The notes under the pieces: generated by a model
The model's database searches: none
Told to the model about the DNA's origin: nothing
What the model saw: only the letters and a program-made list of their open reading frames with translations
Assembly: GCF_037176765.1 (NCBI RefSeq)
Contig: NC_090025.1
Coordinates: forward strand, 13,441,045-13,505,044
Reading direction: 5' to 3'
Origin: Anolis sagrei
Taxonomy: Eukaryota > Chordata > Lepidosauria > Squamata > Anolidae
DNA: 64,000 nucleotides
Shown here: positions 43,178 through 49,502 of the stretch, piece by piece
Layout: each line of letters opens with the position of its first letter
Numbering within the stretch: position 1 is the first letter of the stretch
Position numbers and translations under genes: made by a program

Positions 43178-44939
43178 CATCATCATCATCATTATCATTA
43201 TTTGTACCCCGCTAGCATCTCCCGAAGGACTCGATGCGGCTTACACAGGCCAAGGAAATATATAAATATAGGAAATATACTTTAAGTTCTCCCTGCACAT
43301 CCCCCCTTTTTTTAAACAACTGGCTAGTTGCAATCGTTTTTCTGAAAGATAACTTTTGTAACTTTATCTACAAAGTTGTCCTTGTCTCCTCCAGCGGCTA
43401 CAGTCAAGTTTGCTAGAAAACATTTACCGAAACCTCTCCAGCCTGGAAACTATCTTCAATATCATTGACACTGATCATTCAGGTAAAAAGGTCTTGATTC
43501 TGTACTGCTAACACCCATCTTTGGGTTCAGAGGAAAAACTGTGCCTTTGCTCCAGGTGCTGAAGCTACACTATCATACTGGCTCTCACCAAACAGAAGGA
43601 TATGGTAGTAAAAGAAAATAAATGAGCAGAAGTTGATTAAGACACAGTGAGATCATACATGAACGCCTGGACTATTTTCAGGCGCTCTTCCCCTCTAGCT
43701 ATTCTCTATTACAGCTTATCGCCACCTCTATACCATCGTTCCACTATTGGTCCAAGACGAATCTCGAAGTAGCATCTTTTATTTGCCATAGACCAGGCAT
43801 GGGCAAACTTCAGCTTCCACAATTCCTAACAGCTGGTAGGGCCGGGCTTTAGCACAGCTGGTTAATCACCAGCAGCAATAGATCATTGCCAGCCAGAATC
43901 ACCAGCAGAAATAGATCACTGCCAGCAGTTCGAAGCCTGAGTTGGAGTGAGCACCCGGCTGTCAGCCTAGTTCACTGTCCACCTAAGCAGTTTGAAAACA
44001 ACTGAGATGTGAGTAGAGAAATTAGGCACCACTGAAGTGAGGAGGTATTTTACTGCACCATAAAATGCAGGAAAACACCTGTGATTAAAGAGCTTGTTGT
44101 CATAGCGGATGGAGTTACAGCTCCCCAATGTGACCAGAATCGAGCATAACTTCCAGGTGCTGAAGCTGGAAAATGTCAATATACCTGTTTGTCTGTCCTG
44201 TATGTCTAAAAGGGCATTGAATGTTTTGTTGTGTTCATGTGTGTTGTGATCCGCCCTGAGTCCCCTTCCGGGTGAGAAGGCTGGAATATAAATGCTGTAA
44301 ATAAATAAATAAGCCCAAAACACCTGGAAGGCCAAAGTTTGTCCATGCCTGGTCTATAGACTAAGACAGGAAGCAATGGATCCAAATTGTAGGGAAAGAG
44401 ACGAAAAGGCACAGAGAAATATGCTCCTTGAGACAACTGTTTTTGTCTGCCTACCCTCACCATGGCTTTGGCACTGTATAAATAATGCAACTGCTTATGG
44501 ACTAACCAAAATAGCCAACAGTGTAATGATCACGTAAATCCTCTTCAGATAAAAATATATTAGTAAAATAAAAAGCAGGACTCGGTTATAAAAAAAAACT
44601 CTTGCAAGCTAGACCTCTTGGTTCCGTTATTAACAGATAATCTTAGCTGTTGTGAGTCCGAAGGATGCAGTCAGTTGTAAATCTGAACATGTTGCATTTC
44701 GTATCTCTCTCTCGCCCCAAATGGAGGAACATATACTTTTTTATTTTTCCCACTGTGTAGGGCTTATTTCTCTTGAGGAATTTCACCAGACCTGGAAGCT
44801 GTTCAGTGCCCATATGAATATTGATATCTCAGACGAAAGCATCAATGACTTGGCCCGCAGCATTGACTTCAACAAAGATGGAAATATAGATTTCAACGAG
44901 TTCATTGAAGCGTTCCGTCTGGTCAGTCAGTCGACTTGA
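22781..44939 (+). CDS. PPEF2: PPEF2: protein phosphatase with EF-hands 2 (spliced; 15 exons in window)
   Basis: This encodes a calcium-linked serine/threonine phosphatase of the rdgC/PPEF family, in mammals found mainly in photoreceptors and pineal. The exons give 674 codons in one continuous frame. In order they show an IQ calmodulin-binding motif ([18 protein letters not shown]), the PPP metal and catalytic motifs GDLHGQ, GDFVDRG, RGNHED, VHGG and [10 protein letters not shown], a 92-residue linker inside the catalytic domain, and C-terminal EF-hands ending with [13 protein letters not shown] and [13 protein letters not shown]. Similarity to remembered human PPEF2 is high throughout and clearly above PPEF1. 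Human PPEF2 is about 753 residues; the roughly 20-residue first coding exon is not found here. All expected catalytic residues are present. One intron is GC-AG. It converges with NUP54. Confidence 0.97.
23640..23906 (-). mobile_element. tRNA-derived SINE, second family
   Basis: Minus-strand copy of the 12674-12931 family, starting with the T-run and 'gtcatgtcaggagtgactt'. A perfect 11-bp duplication, agaatgcctct, lies at 23629-23639 and 23907-23917. Confidence 0.9.
23922..24056. mobile_element. hAT hairpin MITE (family A)
   Basis: Near-perfect palindrome of 135 bp with ends cagtggttctcaacc and ggttgagaaccactg. A perfect 8-bp duplication, ctctagaa, lies at 23914-23921 and 24057-24064. Confidence 0.92.
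24287..24373. mobile_element. Eroded hairpin MITE (family B)
   Basis: Ends 'accaggcatggacaaac' and 'gcccctgcctg' remain; the middle is shortened. Confidence 0.55.
25055..25670 (-). mobile_element. CR1-tail/L2 chimeric retroinsertion
   Basis: A perfect 12-bp duplication, atcatctgttca (25043-25054 and 25671-25682), marks one insertion event. Read on -, the insert is an L2 3' region (residues like [12 protein letters not shown] in decayed form) and its ATT-rich tail, followed by the last 24-30 nt of CR1 (complement seen as 'tcatagagttggaagagacc'). One event thus carries two LINE ends. Confidence 0.75.
25808..26564 (+). mobile_element. Unassigned insertion with LTR-like features
   Basis: About 0.75 kb interrupts the mariner. 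It has a TATA-like 'gcttaaaaagcc' near 26007, short internal repeats around 'agtcaaggaa', and an AATAAA near 26345, which resembles a solo LTR. The flanking mariner text is duplicated imperfectly over about 22 bp, longer than LTR elements make, so the class is open. Boundaries are approximate. Confidence 0.35.
26860..26917 (+). CDS. PPEF2: PPEF2 exon b
   Basis: 58 nt, acceptor TTTCTGCAG, donor GTAAGC. Encodes [19 protein letters not shown]. It matches the LHDFFSYLMDHF stretch of mammalian PPEF2 and ends in phase 1. Confidence 0.93.
27047..27178. mobile_element. hAT hairpin MITE (family B)
   Basis: Arms share 'ggacttctactcccacaatt' and the complement around a centre near 27112; the right end is 'tttgcccatgcctgg'. 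It lies 60 bp upstream of PPEF2 exon c. Confidence 0.75.
27238..27413 (+). CDS. PPEF2: PPEF2 exon c
   Basis: 176 nt, acceptor TTTTTCTAG, donor GTAGGT. Encodes [18 protein letters not shown] to [10 protein letters not shown], including [18 protein letters not shown], a hallmark PPEF block just before the phosphatase domain. Confidence 0.96.
27625..28170 (+). mobile_element. Helitron-like fragment
   Basis: It starts TC after A with 'tctatacacacaataaaag', the 5' style of lizard Helitrons. The later half ('gaaccaagcttggcacacag') is related to the 290-bp unit at 4260-5170. No CTAG 3' end is seen. It ends close to PPEF2 exon d. Confidence 0.55.
28229..28343 (+). CDS. PPEF2: PPEF2 exon d, tandem acceptor
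   Basis: 115 nt, donor GTAAGG. Encodes [18 protein letters not shown] to CYSEEITVC and starts the catalytic domain. Three AGs stand in a row (CAG, TAG, CAG at 28223-28231). Using TAG as the acceptor keeps the Q found in mammals; using the first would put an in-frame TAG at the exon start; using the third drops one residue. Confidence 0.94.
28571..28762 (+). mobile_element. Sauria-type SINE, 5' part
   Basis: Head 'ggagccccaagtggc' through 'ggtaggaaggtaacg'; the 3' half is missing. Confidence 0.8.
28763..29087. mobile_element. hAT fragment, right end only
   Basis: It terminates 'ccaggttgagaaacactgct', like the family ends at 10240-10254, with GC-rich interior unlike PPEF2 introns. The left end was not found. 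Confidence 0.45.
29286..29332 (+). CDS. PPEF2: PPEF2 exon e: GDLHG motif
   Basis: 47 nt, acceptor GTTTAG, donor GTATGT. Encodes [16 protein letters not shown]; Asp and His of GDxHG are metal ligands of PPP phosphatases. Confidence 0.96.
29379..29478. mobile_element. Eroded hairpin MITE (family B)
   Basis: Keeps 'ggtgttttggacttcagctc' and the weak opposite arm; both ends are worn. Confidence 0.5.
29665..32885 (-). mobile_element. RTE-BovB LINE, full length, open ORF
   Basis: 3221 bp flanked by a perfect 11-bp duplication, caaataggttt (29654-29664 and 32886-32896). The single ORF (29674-32706) is open for 1010 codons. The 5' region holds the BovB motif 'gaaggcaatggcaaaccact' (minus strand). 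The 3' end is the stop followed by a short ACA-rich tail. It sits in the PPEF2 intron between exons e and f, antisense to the gene. Identical flanks and an intact frame point to a recent insertion. Confidence 0.97.
29674..32706 (-). CDS. BovB endonuclease/reverse transcriptase ORF
   Basis: 1010 residues. An apurinic-type endonuclease occupies about residues 65-300 ([23 protein letters not shown] and SDHELL). Reverse transcriptase occupies about 500-800 ([53 protein letters not shown] with the YADD catalytic centre). The C-terminal part has [20 protein letters not shown] and ends at RRRLNE. No stop or frameshift is seen. The true start may be an internal Met; the first Met is used here. Confidence 0.95.
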   Translation of the reverse strand: MDQYNQRYVGMPLEDGTPRSEDGQNATGEEQRISSTSPRCDDAASSKPKGRLAADGTGGERRIRCSKDQHTIGTWNVRSMSQGKLDVVIGEMSRLKIDILGVSELKWTGMGHFTSDDHQIYYCGQEEHRRNGVAFIINKKFAKAVLGYNPKNDRMISIRVQGKPFNITVIQIYAPTTAAEEAEVDQFYEDLQELLDNTPKRDIIFITGDWNAKVGSQMTTGITGKHGLGEQNEAGRRLIEFCQENSLCITNTLFQQPKRRLYTWTSPDGQHRNQIDYILCSQRWRTSIQSVKTRPGADCSSDHELLIAQFRIKLKRSGKIHRPVRYDLTNIPSEYTVEVKNRFEGLDLVNRVPEELWTEVRDIVQEAATKYVPKKKKTKKAKWLSAETLEVAQERRKAKGNRDKGRYAQLNAQFQRLARRDKELFLNKQCMEVEEDNRIGRTRDLFQKIRNIGGKFQAKIGMIRNKDGRDLTEAEEIKRRWRDYTEDLYRKDNNIEDSFDGVVNELEPDILRSEVEWALRSIANNKAAGDDGIPAELFKILKDDAVKVMHSICQQIWKTQEWPSDWKKSTYIPIPKKGNAKDCSNFRTVALISHASKVMLKILQGRLQQYMERELPDVQAGFRKGRGTRDQIANIRWIIEKGREFQKNIYFCFIDYSKAFDCVDHNKLWQVLGGMGIPSHLVSLLRNLYKDQEATVRTDHGTTDWFKIGKGVRQGCILSPNLFNLYAEHIMRCAGLDECKAGVKIAGRNINNLRYADDTTLMAESEEELRSLLIKVKEESAKAGLQLNVKKTKIMATRMIDNWKIEGETVEAVTDFVFLGAKITADADCGQEIRRRLLLGRRAMSSLDKIVKSRDIRLATKIRLVKAMVFPVVTYGCESWTLGKAERRKIDAFELWCWRKVLRVPWTARRSNQSILQEIKPDCSLEGKILETKLKYFGHIMRRQESLEKTIMLGKVEGKRKRGRPRARWMDGILEVTGLTLKELGVVTTDRELWRGLVHEVTKSRRRLNE
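33060..33300 (-). mobile_element. tRNA-derived SINE, third family
   Basis: On - it has a head with 'ggttcaaatcctcacttagc' (B-box-like) and ends in 'ataagttggagttgact'. It is diverged and lies directly upstream of PPEF2 exon f. Confidence 0.6.
33335..33501 (+). CDS. PPEF2: PPEF2 exon f: GDFVDRG and GNHE motifs
   Basis: 167 nt, acceptor TTACAG, donor GTATAA. Encodes [20 protein letters not shown] through [14 protein letters not shown], two of the three core PPP motifs. The preceding intron of about 4 kb carries the full-length BovB. Confidence 0.97.
33502..34285. other. PPEF2 intron, no feature recognised
   Basis: Apart from a C-run near 34085 nothing is identified. Confidence 0.4.
34286..34377 (-). 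mobile_element. CR1 3' terminus, short
   Basis: About 90 bp: 'agttggaagagacctcatgg' and the ATTCTATG-type tail on -. Confidence 0.85.
34435..34471 (+). CDS. PPEF2: PPEF2 exon g
   Basis: 37 nt micro-exon, acceptor TTCTAG, donor GTAATT. Encodes [13 protein letters not shown] with the split Arg; human has RYGFTKEVMNKYK. Confidence 0.93.
34568..34717 (+). CDS. PPEF2: PPEF2 exon h: HGG motif
   Basis: 150 nt, acceptor CACCTAG, donor GTATGG. Encodes [20 protein letters not shown] and [15 protein letters not shown]. The His of HGG is a conserved metal ligand. Confidence 0.96.
34876..35115. mobile_element. DNA-transposon-like repeat (family D)
   Basis: It shares 'gctttccaaacatttcatgt' and following blocks with 45291-45605. 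Left part only; the class is not determined. Confidence 0.5.
35233..35508 (+). CDS. PPEF2: PPEF2 exon i: family-specific insert
   Basis: 276 nt, acceptor GTTTAG, donor GTAACT. Encodes [20 protein letters not shown] to IDDEEIQQ, a charged, Ser-rich and poorly conserved loop that splits the PPP catalytic domain in PPEF proteins. It is shorter than the human loop. Confidence 0.92.
35938..36104 (+). mobile_element. CR1 3' end, short
   Basis: 'ggtgtggtggaggctccttc' through 'gattctatgattctag'; the last 165 bp of CR1 on +. Confidence 0.88.
36137..37404 (-). mobile_element. LINE 3' end with 5' inversion (Vingi/Jockey-like?)
   Basis: Bases 36137-36742 are the 3' end on -; 36894-37404 are the adjoining upstream part in + orientation, encoding KYLGVTLD-like text and [17 protein letters not shown]. 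The two parts share about 28 bp at the junction ('acactgtttagccagtatt'). A 12-bp duplication, attaatcatggt (36125-36136 and 37405-37416), bounds the whole. The uninverted relative is at 59099-60117. A MITE inserted at the inversion point. Confidence 0.8.
36751..36885. mobile_element. hAT hairpin MITE (family A)
   Basis: 135 bp with ends cagtggttctcaacc and gctgagaaccactg; perfect 8-bp duplication tcctaatc at 36743-36750 and 36886-36893. Confidence 0.9.
37465..37575. mobile_element. Eroded hairpin MITE (family B)
   Basis: Left end 'gactaggcatgagcaaata' and arms with 'cggacttcaactgccacaat' remain; the right end is worn. Confidence 0.55.
37576..38230. other. PPEF2 intron, no feature recognised
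   Basis: No repeat family or exon is identified before exon j. Confidence 0.4.
38231..38416 (+). CDS. PPEF2: PPEF2 exon j: RSHE motif
   Basis: 186 nt, acceptor ATGTTAG, donor GTAGCT. Encodes [35 protein letters not shown] and [20 protein letters not shown] later AG (38237) is not used, because the frame and the VDILWSDP match require the earlier one. Confidence 0.96.
38455..38832 (-). mobile_element. L2-like 3' region with tandem 3' UTR units
   Basis: The start 'ccatctcctcgaagggactt' is the complement of an L2-family 3' end. Two direct units of about 88 bp follow at 38657-38742 and 38743-38830 sharing 'caatacaactgcaaggacag'. Confidence 0.6.
39200..39725 (+). mobile_element. L2-clade LINE fragment
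   Basis: Contains 'cagtatgctgatgacactca', the YADD reverse-transcriptase centre ([12 protein letters not shown]), then decayed ORF and a 3' end with AACAAC repeats at 39703-39725. Confidence 0.7.
39735..40079 (+). mobile_element. Diverged CR1 3' end
   Basis: The order matches CR1 (gagctgttcaacagtggaac..., ggatggccaactg..., ttatgattctctatgattt) but with many changes; an old copy. Confidence 0.65.
40275..40417 (+). CDS. PPEF2: PPEF2 exon k, GC donor
   Basis: 143 nt, acceptor GTTTGTTAG. Encodes [20 protein letters not shown] to SRRLTMTQ. The donor is AAAG|GCAAGT at 40418, a GC-AG intron with an otherwise perfect match to the U1 site. Frame and similarity leave no GT alternative. Confidence 0.95.
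40489..41006. mobile_element. Mariner-derived foldback element
   Basis: Ends 'tgagggttgaatgaaaagta' and the complement of 'ttttcattcaaccctct', flanked by TA (40487-40488 and 41007-41008). Arms of roughly 190-200 bp match in inverted orientation, including 'ccattttggcaggaagcctta' truncated forms on both sides. Each arm carries the start of a mariner-like transposase frame, so it is a head-to-head duplication of one mariner end. It lies 71 bp after PPEF2 exon k. Confidence 0.8.
41321..41427 (+). CDS. PPEF2: PPEF2 exon l
   Basis: 107 nt, acceptor TTAACAG, donor GTAAGG. Encodes [18 protein letters not shown] to [11 protein letters not shown]. It begins the C-terminal EF-hand region; the first EF-like loop starts at YDKKNTG. 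Confidence 0.95.
41628..41761. mobile_element. hAT hairpin MITE (family B)
   Basis: Near-perfect palindrome with arms of about 60 bp meeting at 'agcctaccggctgt'. Ends 'cagtcatgggcaaac' and 'gtttgcccttacctg'. Confidence 0.88.
41837..41968. mobile_element. hAT hairpin MITE (family A)
   Basis: 132 bp, 'atggttctcaacctgtgggt' to 'acaggttgagaaccactg'; arms nearly identical. Confidence 0.85.
41975..42088 (+). mobile_element. L2-like 3' terminus
   Basis: 'gccgccttgagtcgccttca' followed by AAATAAATAAA-type tail. Confidence 0.65.
42181..42350 (+). CDS. PPEF2: PPEF2 exon m
   Basis: 170 nt, acceptor CCTAACAG, donor GTAACA. Encodes [30 protein letters not shown] and YKTWLKDI; closely matches the mammalian protein. 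Notably GC-rich compared with its surroundings. Confidence 0.95.
42560..42643. mobile_element. Half of a family A hairpin MITE
   Basis: Right arm only: 'gggatttctgggagttgtag' and 'agattaagaaccaatg'. Confidence 0.55.
42652..43014. mobile_element. hAT MITE (family E)
   Basis: 363 bp, ends 'caggggtccgcaaactttt' and 'agtttgaggatccctg', flanked by ctttaggg/ctttagag (42644-42651 and 43015-43022). Interior AT-rich with no ORF. Confidence 0.8.
43138..43280 (-). mobile_element. L2-like 3' terminus with ATT repeat
   Basis: An (ATT)n/(ATC)n tract at 43138-43202 followed by 'gtaccccgctagcatctccc', the complement of the L2-family end. Confidence 0.65.
43395..43482 (+). CDS. PPEF2: PPEF2 exon n
   Basis: 88 nt, acceptor CCTCCAG, donor GTAAAA. 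Encodes [29 protein letters not shown], ending in the middle of the EF-hand loop [13 protein letters not shown]. Confidence 0.95.
43794..44352. mobile_element. Family B MITE split by a SINE
   Basis: Left arm 43794-43839 ('aggcatgggcaaacttcagc') and right arm 44313-44352 ('aaacacctggaaggccaaag') are halves of one hairpin. Confidence 0.75.
43840..44312 (+). mobile_element. tRNA-derived SINE with L2-like tail
   Basis: tRNA-like head ('agcacagctggttaatcacc', 'gcagttcgaagcctg'), body, then 'gccctgagtccccttccggg' and TAAATAAATAAAT tail. About 470 bp; inserted in the MITE. Confidence 0.75.
44761..44939 (+). CDS. PPEF2: PPEF2 last coding exon: EF-hands and stop
   Basis: 179 nt, acceptor TGTGTAG, ends at TGA 44937-44939. 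Encodes [20 protein letters not shown], then [20 protein letters not shown] and a short tail VSQST. The calcium-binding positions of the last loop (D-N-D-N-D..E) are intact. The tail is shorter than in human. Confidence 0.97.
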
Positions 44940-45700
44940 TGAAGAAATTGGAAGACCAAGCTGGCGGGGCTTCTAAACCCAAAACAGTATTTCCAACTTA
45001 TCAATGTGCCTCAGAACCAAACAAAAAGGATGGGCTACTGAACATAAAGTTTAGCGTTCTTAAAAGTAACCCACTGTGGCTACAGACATACTCACAGGAT
45101 AAGGAATAGGACATGAAATGGAAAACCTGGTTCCATAGCAGCGTTGGATTTGAATGTTGGAGTTGTTATTTGAAAGACTGCAAAGTTTTCACTTATGTTA
45201 TATTTCCATGGCGAAAAAAATCCAGATTTTAAAAAAATATATAAGTTTCTGATATTTCATTATTGCAGACCATCTTTTTTCTAATCTCTACACAAGCTTT
45301 CCAAACATTTCATGTTGGTGAGACATGTTTTAGGCCTGCATCATTTTGCGACAGTTATTCAGTTTTAATAGCGAACGAGAGGTTAAACCAACTCCTTCTA
45401 AGAAACACAGGTACATACATAAATTGTAGTAATGAGATGGATGGGGACACAACATATCTCATGAAAACCTTTCATTTATATCTTTTAAAAGATATAGCTT
45501 TAAGATAACATACATTTCCAAGATGCTTGTAGTTTGTTATGTCCGCATGAAACACTTACACATTGCAGCCGACACACTAACGTGTTGTGACACAGTTTGG
45601 AAAACCGAGCTATAGTTTGACCAAGACAACCTTTTAACTTGAATTGGCAAGTTTACGATTTTTAAACTGACAATTCTCAAGGGAATAGCAAAAATAAAGG
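44940..45700 (+). other. PPEF2: PPEF2 3' UTR region, candidate poly(A) signal
   Basis: Follows the PPEF2 stop. An AATAAA occurs at 45693-45698 and is the first good one downstream. A family D repeat (45291-45605) lies between. The actual end is not shown by the sequence alone. Confidence 0.35.
45291..45605. mobile_element. DNA-transposon-like repeat (family D)
   Basis: Left 'agctttccaaacatttcatg' and right 'gtgttgtgacacagtttgga' resemble inverted ends; shares several blocks with 34876-35115. Confidence 0.55.
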
Positions 45701-45918
45701 TGCTAATGCAGCGTTAATTTAAAATATTCTCACTGTAAAGTATTCATAACGAAGCACATTCAAGTTGACATCTTGATGATATACATAGACACAACTACTG
45801 CAGTAGCTGCTAGACTTTTCCGTCCACTGTATAATGCGAGGGTTATCCAGAAAGTAAGGTTACAAGGCACGTAGCTCTTGTGGGGAATTTTCAATGCCGT
45901 ATAGCGGGAAACCAGCAG

Positions 45919-46420
45919 AATATTGTGTCCAATTCTGGGCACCACAATTCAAGAGAGATATTGACAAGCTGGAATGAGTCCAGAGGAAGGTGACTAAAAT
46001 GATCAAGGGTCTGGAGAACAAGCCCTATGAGGAGCAGCTTAAGGAGCTGGGCATGTTTAGCCTGAAGAAGAGAAGGCTGAGAGGAGATATGATAGCCATG
46101 TATAAACATATGAGAGGAAGCCACAGGGAGGAAGGAGCAAGCTTGTTCTCTGCTTCCCTGGAGACTAGGACGTGGAACATTGGCTTCAAACTACAAGAAA
46201 GGAGATTCCATCTGAACATGAGGAAGAACTTCCTGACAGTGAGAGCCATTCAGCAGTGGAACTCTCTGTCCTGGAGTGTGGTGGAGGGTCCTTCTTTGGA
46301 AGCTTTTAAACAGAGGCTGGATGGCCATCTGTCAGGGGTGATTTGAATGTAATATGCCTGCTTCTTGGCAGGAGGTTGGACTGGATGGCCCATGAGATCT
46401 CTTCCAACTCTATGATTCTA
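45919..46420 (+). mobile_element. CR1 3' end inside mariner
   Basis: 500 bp of CR1 on + encoding [20 protein letters not shown] and ending 'ctatgattcta'. Confidence 0.9.
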
Positions 46421-46639
46421 CGTGAACGAGCAATGTCAGTCGTCAGTAGCTCATCCACTGGTGTTGTGGTGAAGGTTAGAGATGAGCGACCTCATTCTGT
46501 TTCTTTTCTATCTCCTTCATGACAATGCACATCCGCACACAACTCATGCAACACAAGAGTTGTGGACTTCATTTGGTTGGGATGCTTTAAGCCACCCCTC
46601 TCACAGCCCTAATCTCGCACCCAGTGACTACCACTAGTT

Positions 46640-46727
46640 TATAGAATCATAGAGTTGGAAGAGATCTCATGGGCCATCCAGTCCAACCCCCTGCCAAGAA
46701 GCAGCACAATTGCATTCAAAGCACCCC
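46640..46727 (-). mobile_element. CR1 3' terminus inside mariner
   Basis: 88 bp of CR1 on -, 'tagaatcatagagttggaag' to 'caaagcacccct', at the same mariner position where the chimeric insertion lies in the other copy. Confidence 0.85.
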
Positions 46728-47310
46728 TGTTCACTAAATTGAAGGAACATTTGGGTGGAGAATACTTTTCCAATGACAACAAGGTGAAAATCGAAGTGAC
46801 AAACTGGTTGAAAAAGGTGGAGGGAAACTTCTATGATACAGGCATCAAAAACTCATCCCACAGAGGACAAAATGTATTGAACTGAATGGTGATTATGTGG
46901 AAAAATAATGTAATCCGTATGCTACAATCAGTGTAAGTTTTATTAAAATATATTCATCCTTTGTATTTAAAAAGTATCTTGCAACCTTACTTTCCGGATA
47001 TCCCTCGTAGTTGCATTGTTTAAAGCTGCGAAACGTAGATACGAGATATGGTGCTCTTGGACTTGTTTTTATGTAAATACTTGTAAGCTTAAAAGGTGGC
47101 AACTGTTCCATTATGTATGGGGCCTAAATTAGGGTTTTTTTGAGGGGGAGGGAAGCAGATATTTTTTTTAATTTTTTTGTATGATTAATAAAACTAAAGT
47201 ATAAATAAAAATGTGAGATGCCAAGAATTAAGCTGGGAGATATTTCACCCTATTAAATTCTAAACTAAGCCAATGATATTTCTGTTTTTGGTAAAGCTTT
47301 GGCACCCTTG

Positions 47311-47629
47311 GGAGCCCCCAGTGGCACAGTGTGTTAAACCGCTGAGTTTGTTGACAGAAAGGTTGCAGGTTCGAATCCGGGGAGCGGCGTGTGCTCCCGC
47401 TGTCAGCTCCAGCTTCTGCCAACCTAGCAGTTCGAAAACATGCAAATGTGAGTAGATCTATAGCTACCGCTCTGGTGGGAAGGTAACGGCACTCCATGCA
47501 GTCATGATGGCCACATTACCTTGGAGGTGTCTATGGACAACGCCGGTTCTTCAGCTTAGAAATGGAGATGAGCACCAACCCCCAGAGTCGGACACGACTA
47601 GACTTAAAGTCGGGGAAAACCTTTACCTT
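47311..47629 (+). mobile_element. Sauria-type SINE, full length
   Basis: Head 'gggagcccccagtggcac', B-box-like 'ggttcgaatcc', the core, and a CCTTTACCTT tail. The best-preserved copy of the family in the window. Confidence 0.92.
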
Positions 47630-47754
47630 GCCGCCCTTATTGCCTGCTCTCTTCCTCAGTTGCAGGATTTATGAAATCAGATCTTGACTCCGCAGGTGTC
47701 ACCATCACAGCTTCTTTTATAATAAACTATATGTGGTGTAACCTGAGTTTGCTT

Positions 47755-47995
47755 TTTCTTTGTGGCTTTTTCTTTTCTTCCTCCCTTTCTCTCATATATC
47801 TTATCTCTCTGTTTTCTTCTTCCCTTGCTTTCCCTCATTTATCTTCTCCCCTTTCCTTTCTCTTCCTTCGTGTTCCCTTCTTTCCTTCCCACCTCCTTTT
47901 TCACTCCCTTTTCCCTTCTTTTCTCTCCAGTTCATTCCCTCTTTCATTCCCTCCCTCCATACCTTTCCCACTTCACTTTTTCTTCCTTTTCTTGG
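47755..47995. repeat. Pyrimidine-rich low-complexity tract
   Basis: About 240 bp of C/T-rich sequence (ttcc, ctccc, tttcc). Open frames across it are composition artefacts. Confidence 0.85.
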
Positions 47996-48177
47996 AAGTC
48001 AGTCTCTCAGCCTTTGAGCAAGACACAGACACACACACCTCGTCCAAAATATAAATCTTCATGTGATTGCTTATTTCCTTATGTGGTGGATATCCCTCTG
48101 TTACAGTTCTGCGAATGTTTATAACAAGTCTTCCATCACAAACAGCCTAGAGCAGGAGACTGGAAATAAAGACTGAT

Positions 48178-48748
48178 TTTATTACCTCTTGAATGAGTGA
48201 TGCTGCAAATTCTGATAAAGTATAATGATATAAAATGAAGCAAACATATAAGCCATGTCTAATAAGTTAAAAGTTCACCTTTCACCAACATTTGCCCCAA
48301 AGGAGCACAACAGACACCCAGTTGTTTCCCCCAATAAGCCACCAAGTTCAAAACTTTTGTTCATAAGCGGTTTGTCTGGAAATGCTTAACAGTGGTTAGT
48401 GGGCACAAAAACCAGCAGTGATTGACTTTTGTAAATCCTACCAGTATGAATACATTTTTAAAAAAACAACACATGAATTTGATTTTGTAGAAAAGGCAGG
48501 TTTAGGATACAGATCAGCTTGTAAGGAATCTAAAGTCTGTCTTCTTGAAACCAAGCACATCTTTACAAACCTACACCTCGTTGATGCCTGAAGCTGAAAA
48601 ACATGGAAAGTATTCTGACAGGACCGGCGCTCTCTCAGAACCCACATTAAGGTTTATTGATTTTTCTTTTAAGACACTACCTAGTGAGTCTTGGTCACGG
48701 AGAGAAAGCCACGTCATCCACTGACCTCCAAACGAAAGGAGGGACCCA
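48178..48748 (-). other. NUP54: NUP54 3' UTR region, candidate poly(A) signals
   Basis: On - an AATAAA lies 91 bp past the stop (48653-48658) and another at 48178-48183. Either could end the transcript. No repeat is recognised between. Confidence 0.4.
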
Positions 48749-48877
48749 TCAGCTGAAGGCTCCTCCTCGGAGAGGGATGCTTTCGTTTAATCCATGCTCT
48801 ATCAGCTTTATATCTTCCAGGTCGTCTTTTATTATGCTAATCAGGTGACTGAGGCCTTCTTGTTGCTGTTTCAAATG
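48749..48877 (-). CDS. NUP54: NUP54 last exon and stop
   Basis: 129 nt, acceptor CTAG, ends TGA (complement at 48749-48751). Encodes HLKQQQEGLSHLISIIKDDL EDIKLIEHGLNESIPLRGGAFS. The RGG near the end matches the human RGGVFS terminus. Confidence 0.96.
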   Translation of the reverse strand, partial: HLKQQQEGLSHLISIIKDDLEDIKLIEHGLNESIPLRGGAFS

Positions 48878-49469
48878 CTAGAAGGCAAATAAATTAAGTA
48901 AATGCTTCTCTTCCCACTGGCCTTTTCAAACGAGATTAATCTCCTGCCAATAACCAACAACTCTGGAAATGTTTTGTCGAAGGCTTTCATGGCTGGAATC
49001 ACTGGGTTGCTGTGAGTTTTCTGGGTTCTATGGCCATGTTCCAGAAGCATTCTCTCCTGATGTTTCACCCACAGCTATGACAGGCAACCTCAGAGGTTGT
49101 GAGGTCTGTTGGAAACTAAGAAAATTGGGTTTATATATCTGTGGATTGTCCAGAGTGGGAGAAAAAACTCTTGTCTGTTGGAGTCAAGTGTGAATGTTGC
49201 AATTCGCCACCTTGATTAGCAGTTGGCCACCTTGAATTGCCTTGCTGCTTCAAAGACTGGTTGCTCCCTGCCTGGGGAATCCTTTGTTGGGAGATGATTA
49301 GCTGGGACCACCAAATGCAACATTGCCCAGACACAAATCAAACAACATGAAAGGCTCTACAGACTAATTCAACCAGAGAAGCTACCCATAGCAGAGCACT
49401 TGATGAACCAATCATACTATCTGAGAACACAAAAATGCTGGATCACTCTAACAACTAATGATGATGATG

Positions 49470-49502
<33 letters not shown>

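Larger units (their letters stand above)
45838..47011 (+). mobile_element. Mariner-like transposon with two CR1 insertions
   Basis: Ends 'gagggttatccagaaagtaa' and 'ttactttccggatatccctc' are inverted repeats of about 28 bp. The interior matches the copy at 24523-26723 but has lost about 200 bp. Transposase C-terminal residues (FTKLKEHLGGEYFSNDNKV) are seen at 46727 onward. CR1 pieces sit at 45919-46420 and 46640-46727. Confidence 0.8.

Noticed and set aside
22781-44939. PPEF1 instead of PPEF2
   Set aside because: Exon text ([38 protein letters not shown]) and the nearby NUP54 both fit PPEF2, and PPEF1 is X-linked beside other genes in mammals.
47671-48124. Ser/Phe/Leu-rich 85-127 codon frames
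   Set aside because: They come from a pyrimidine-rich low-complexity tract.
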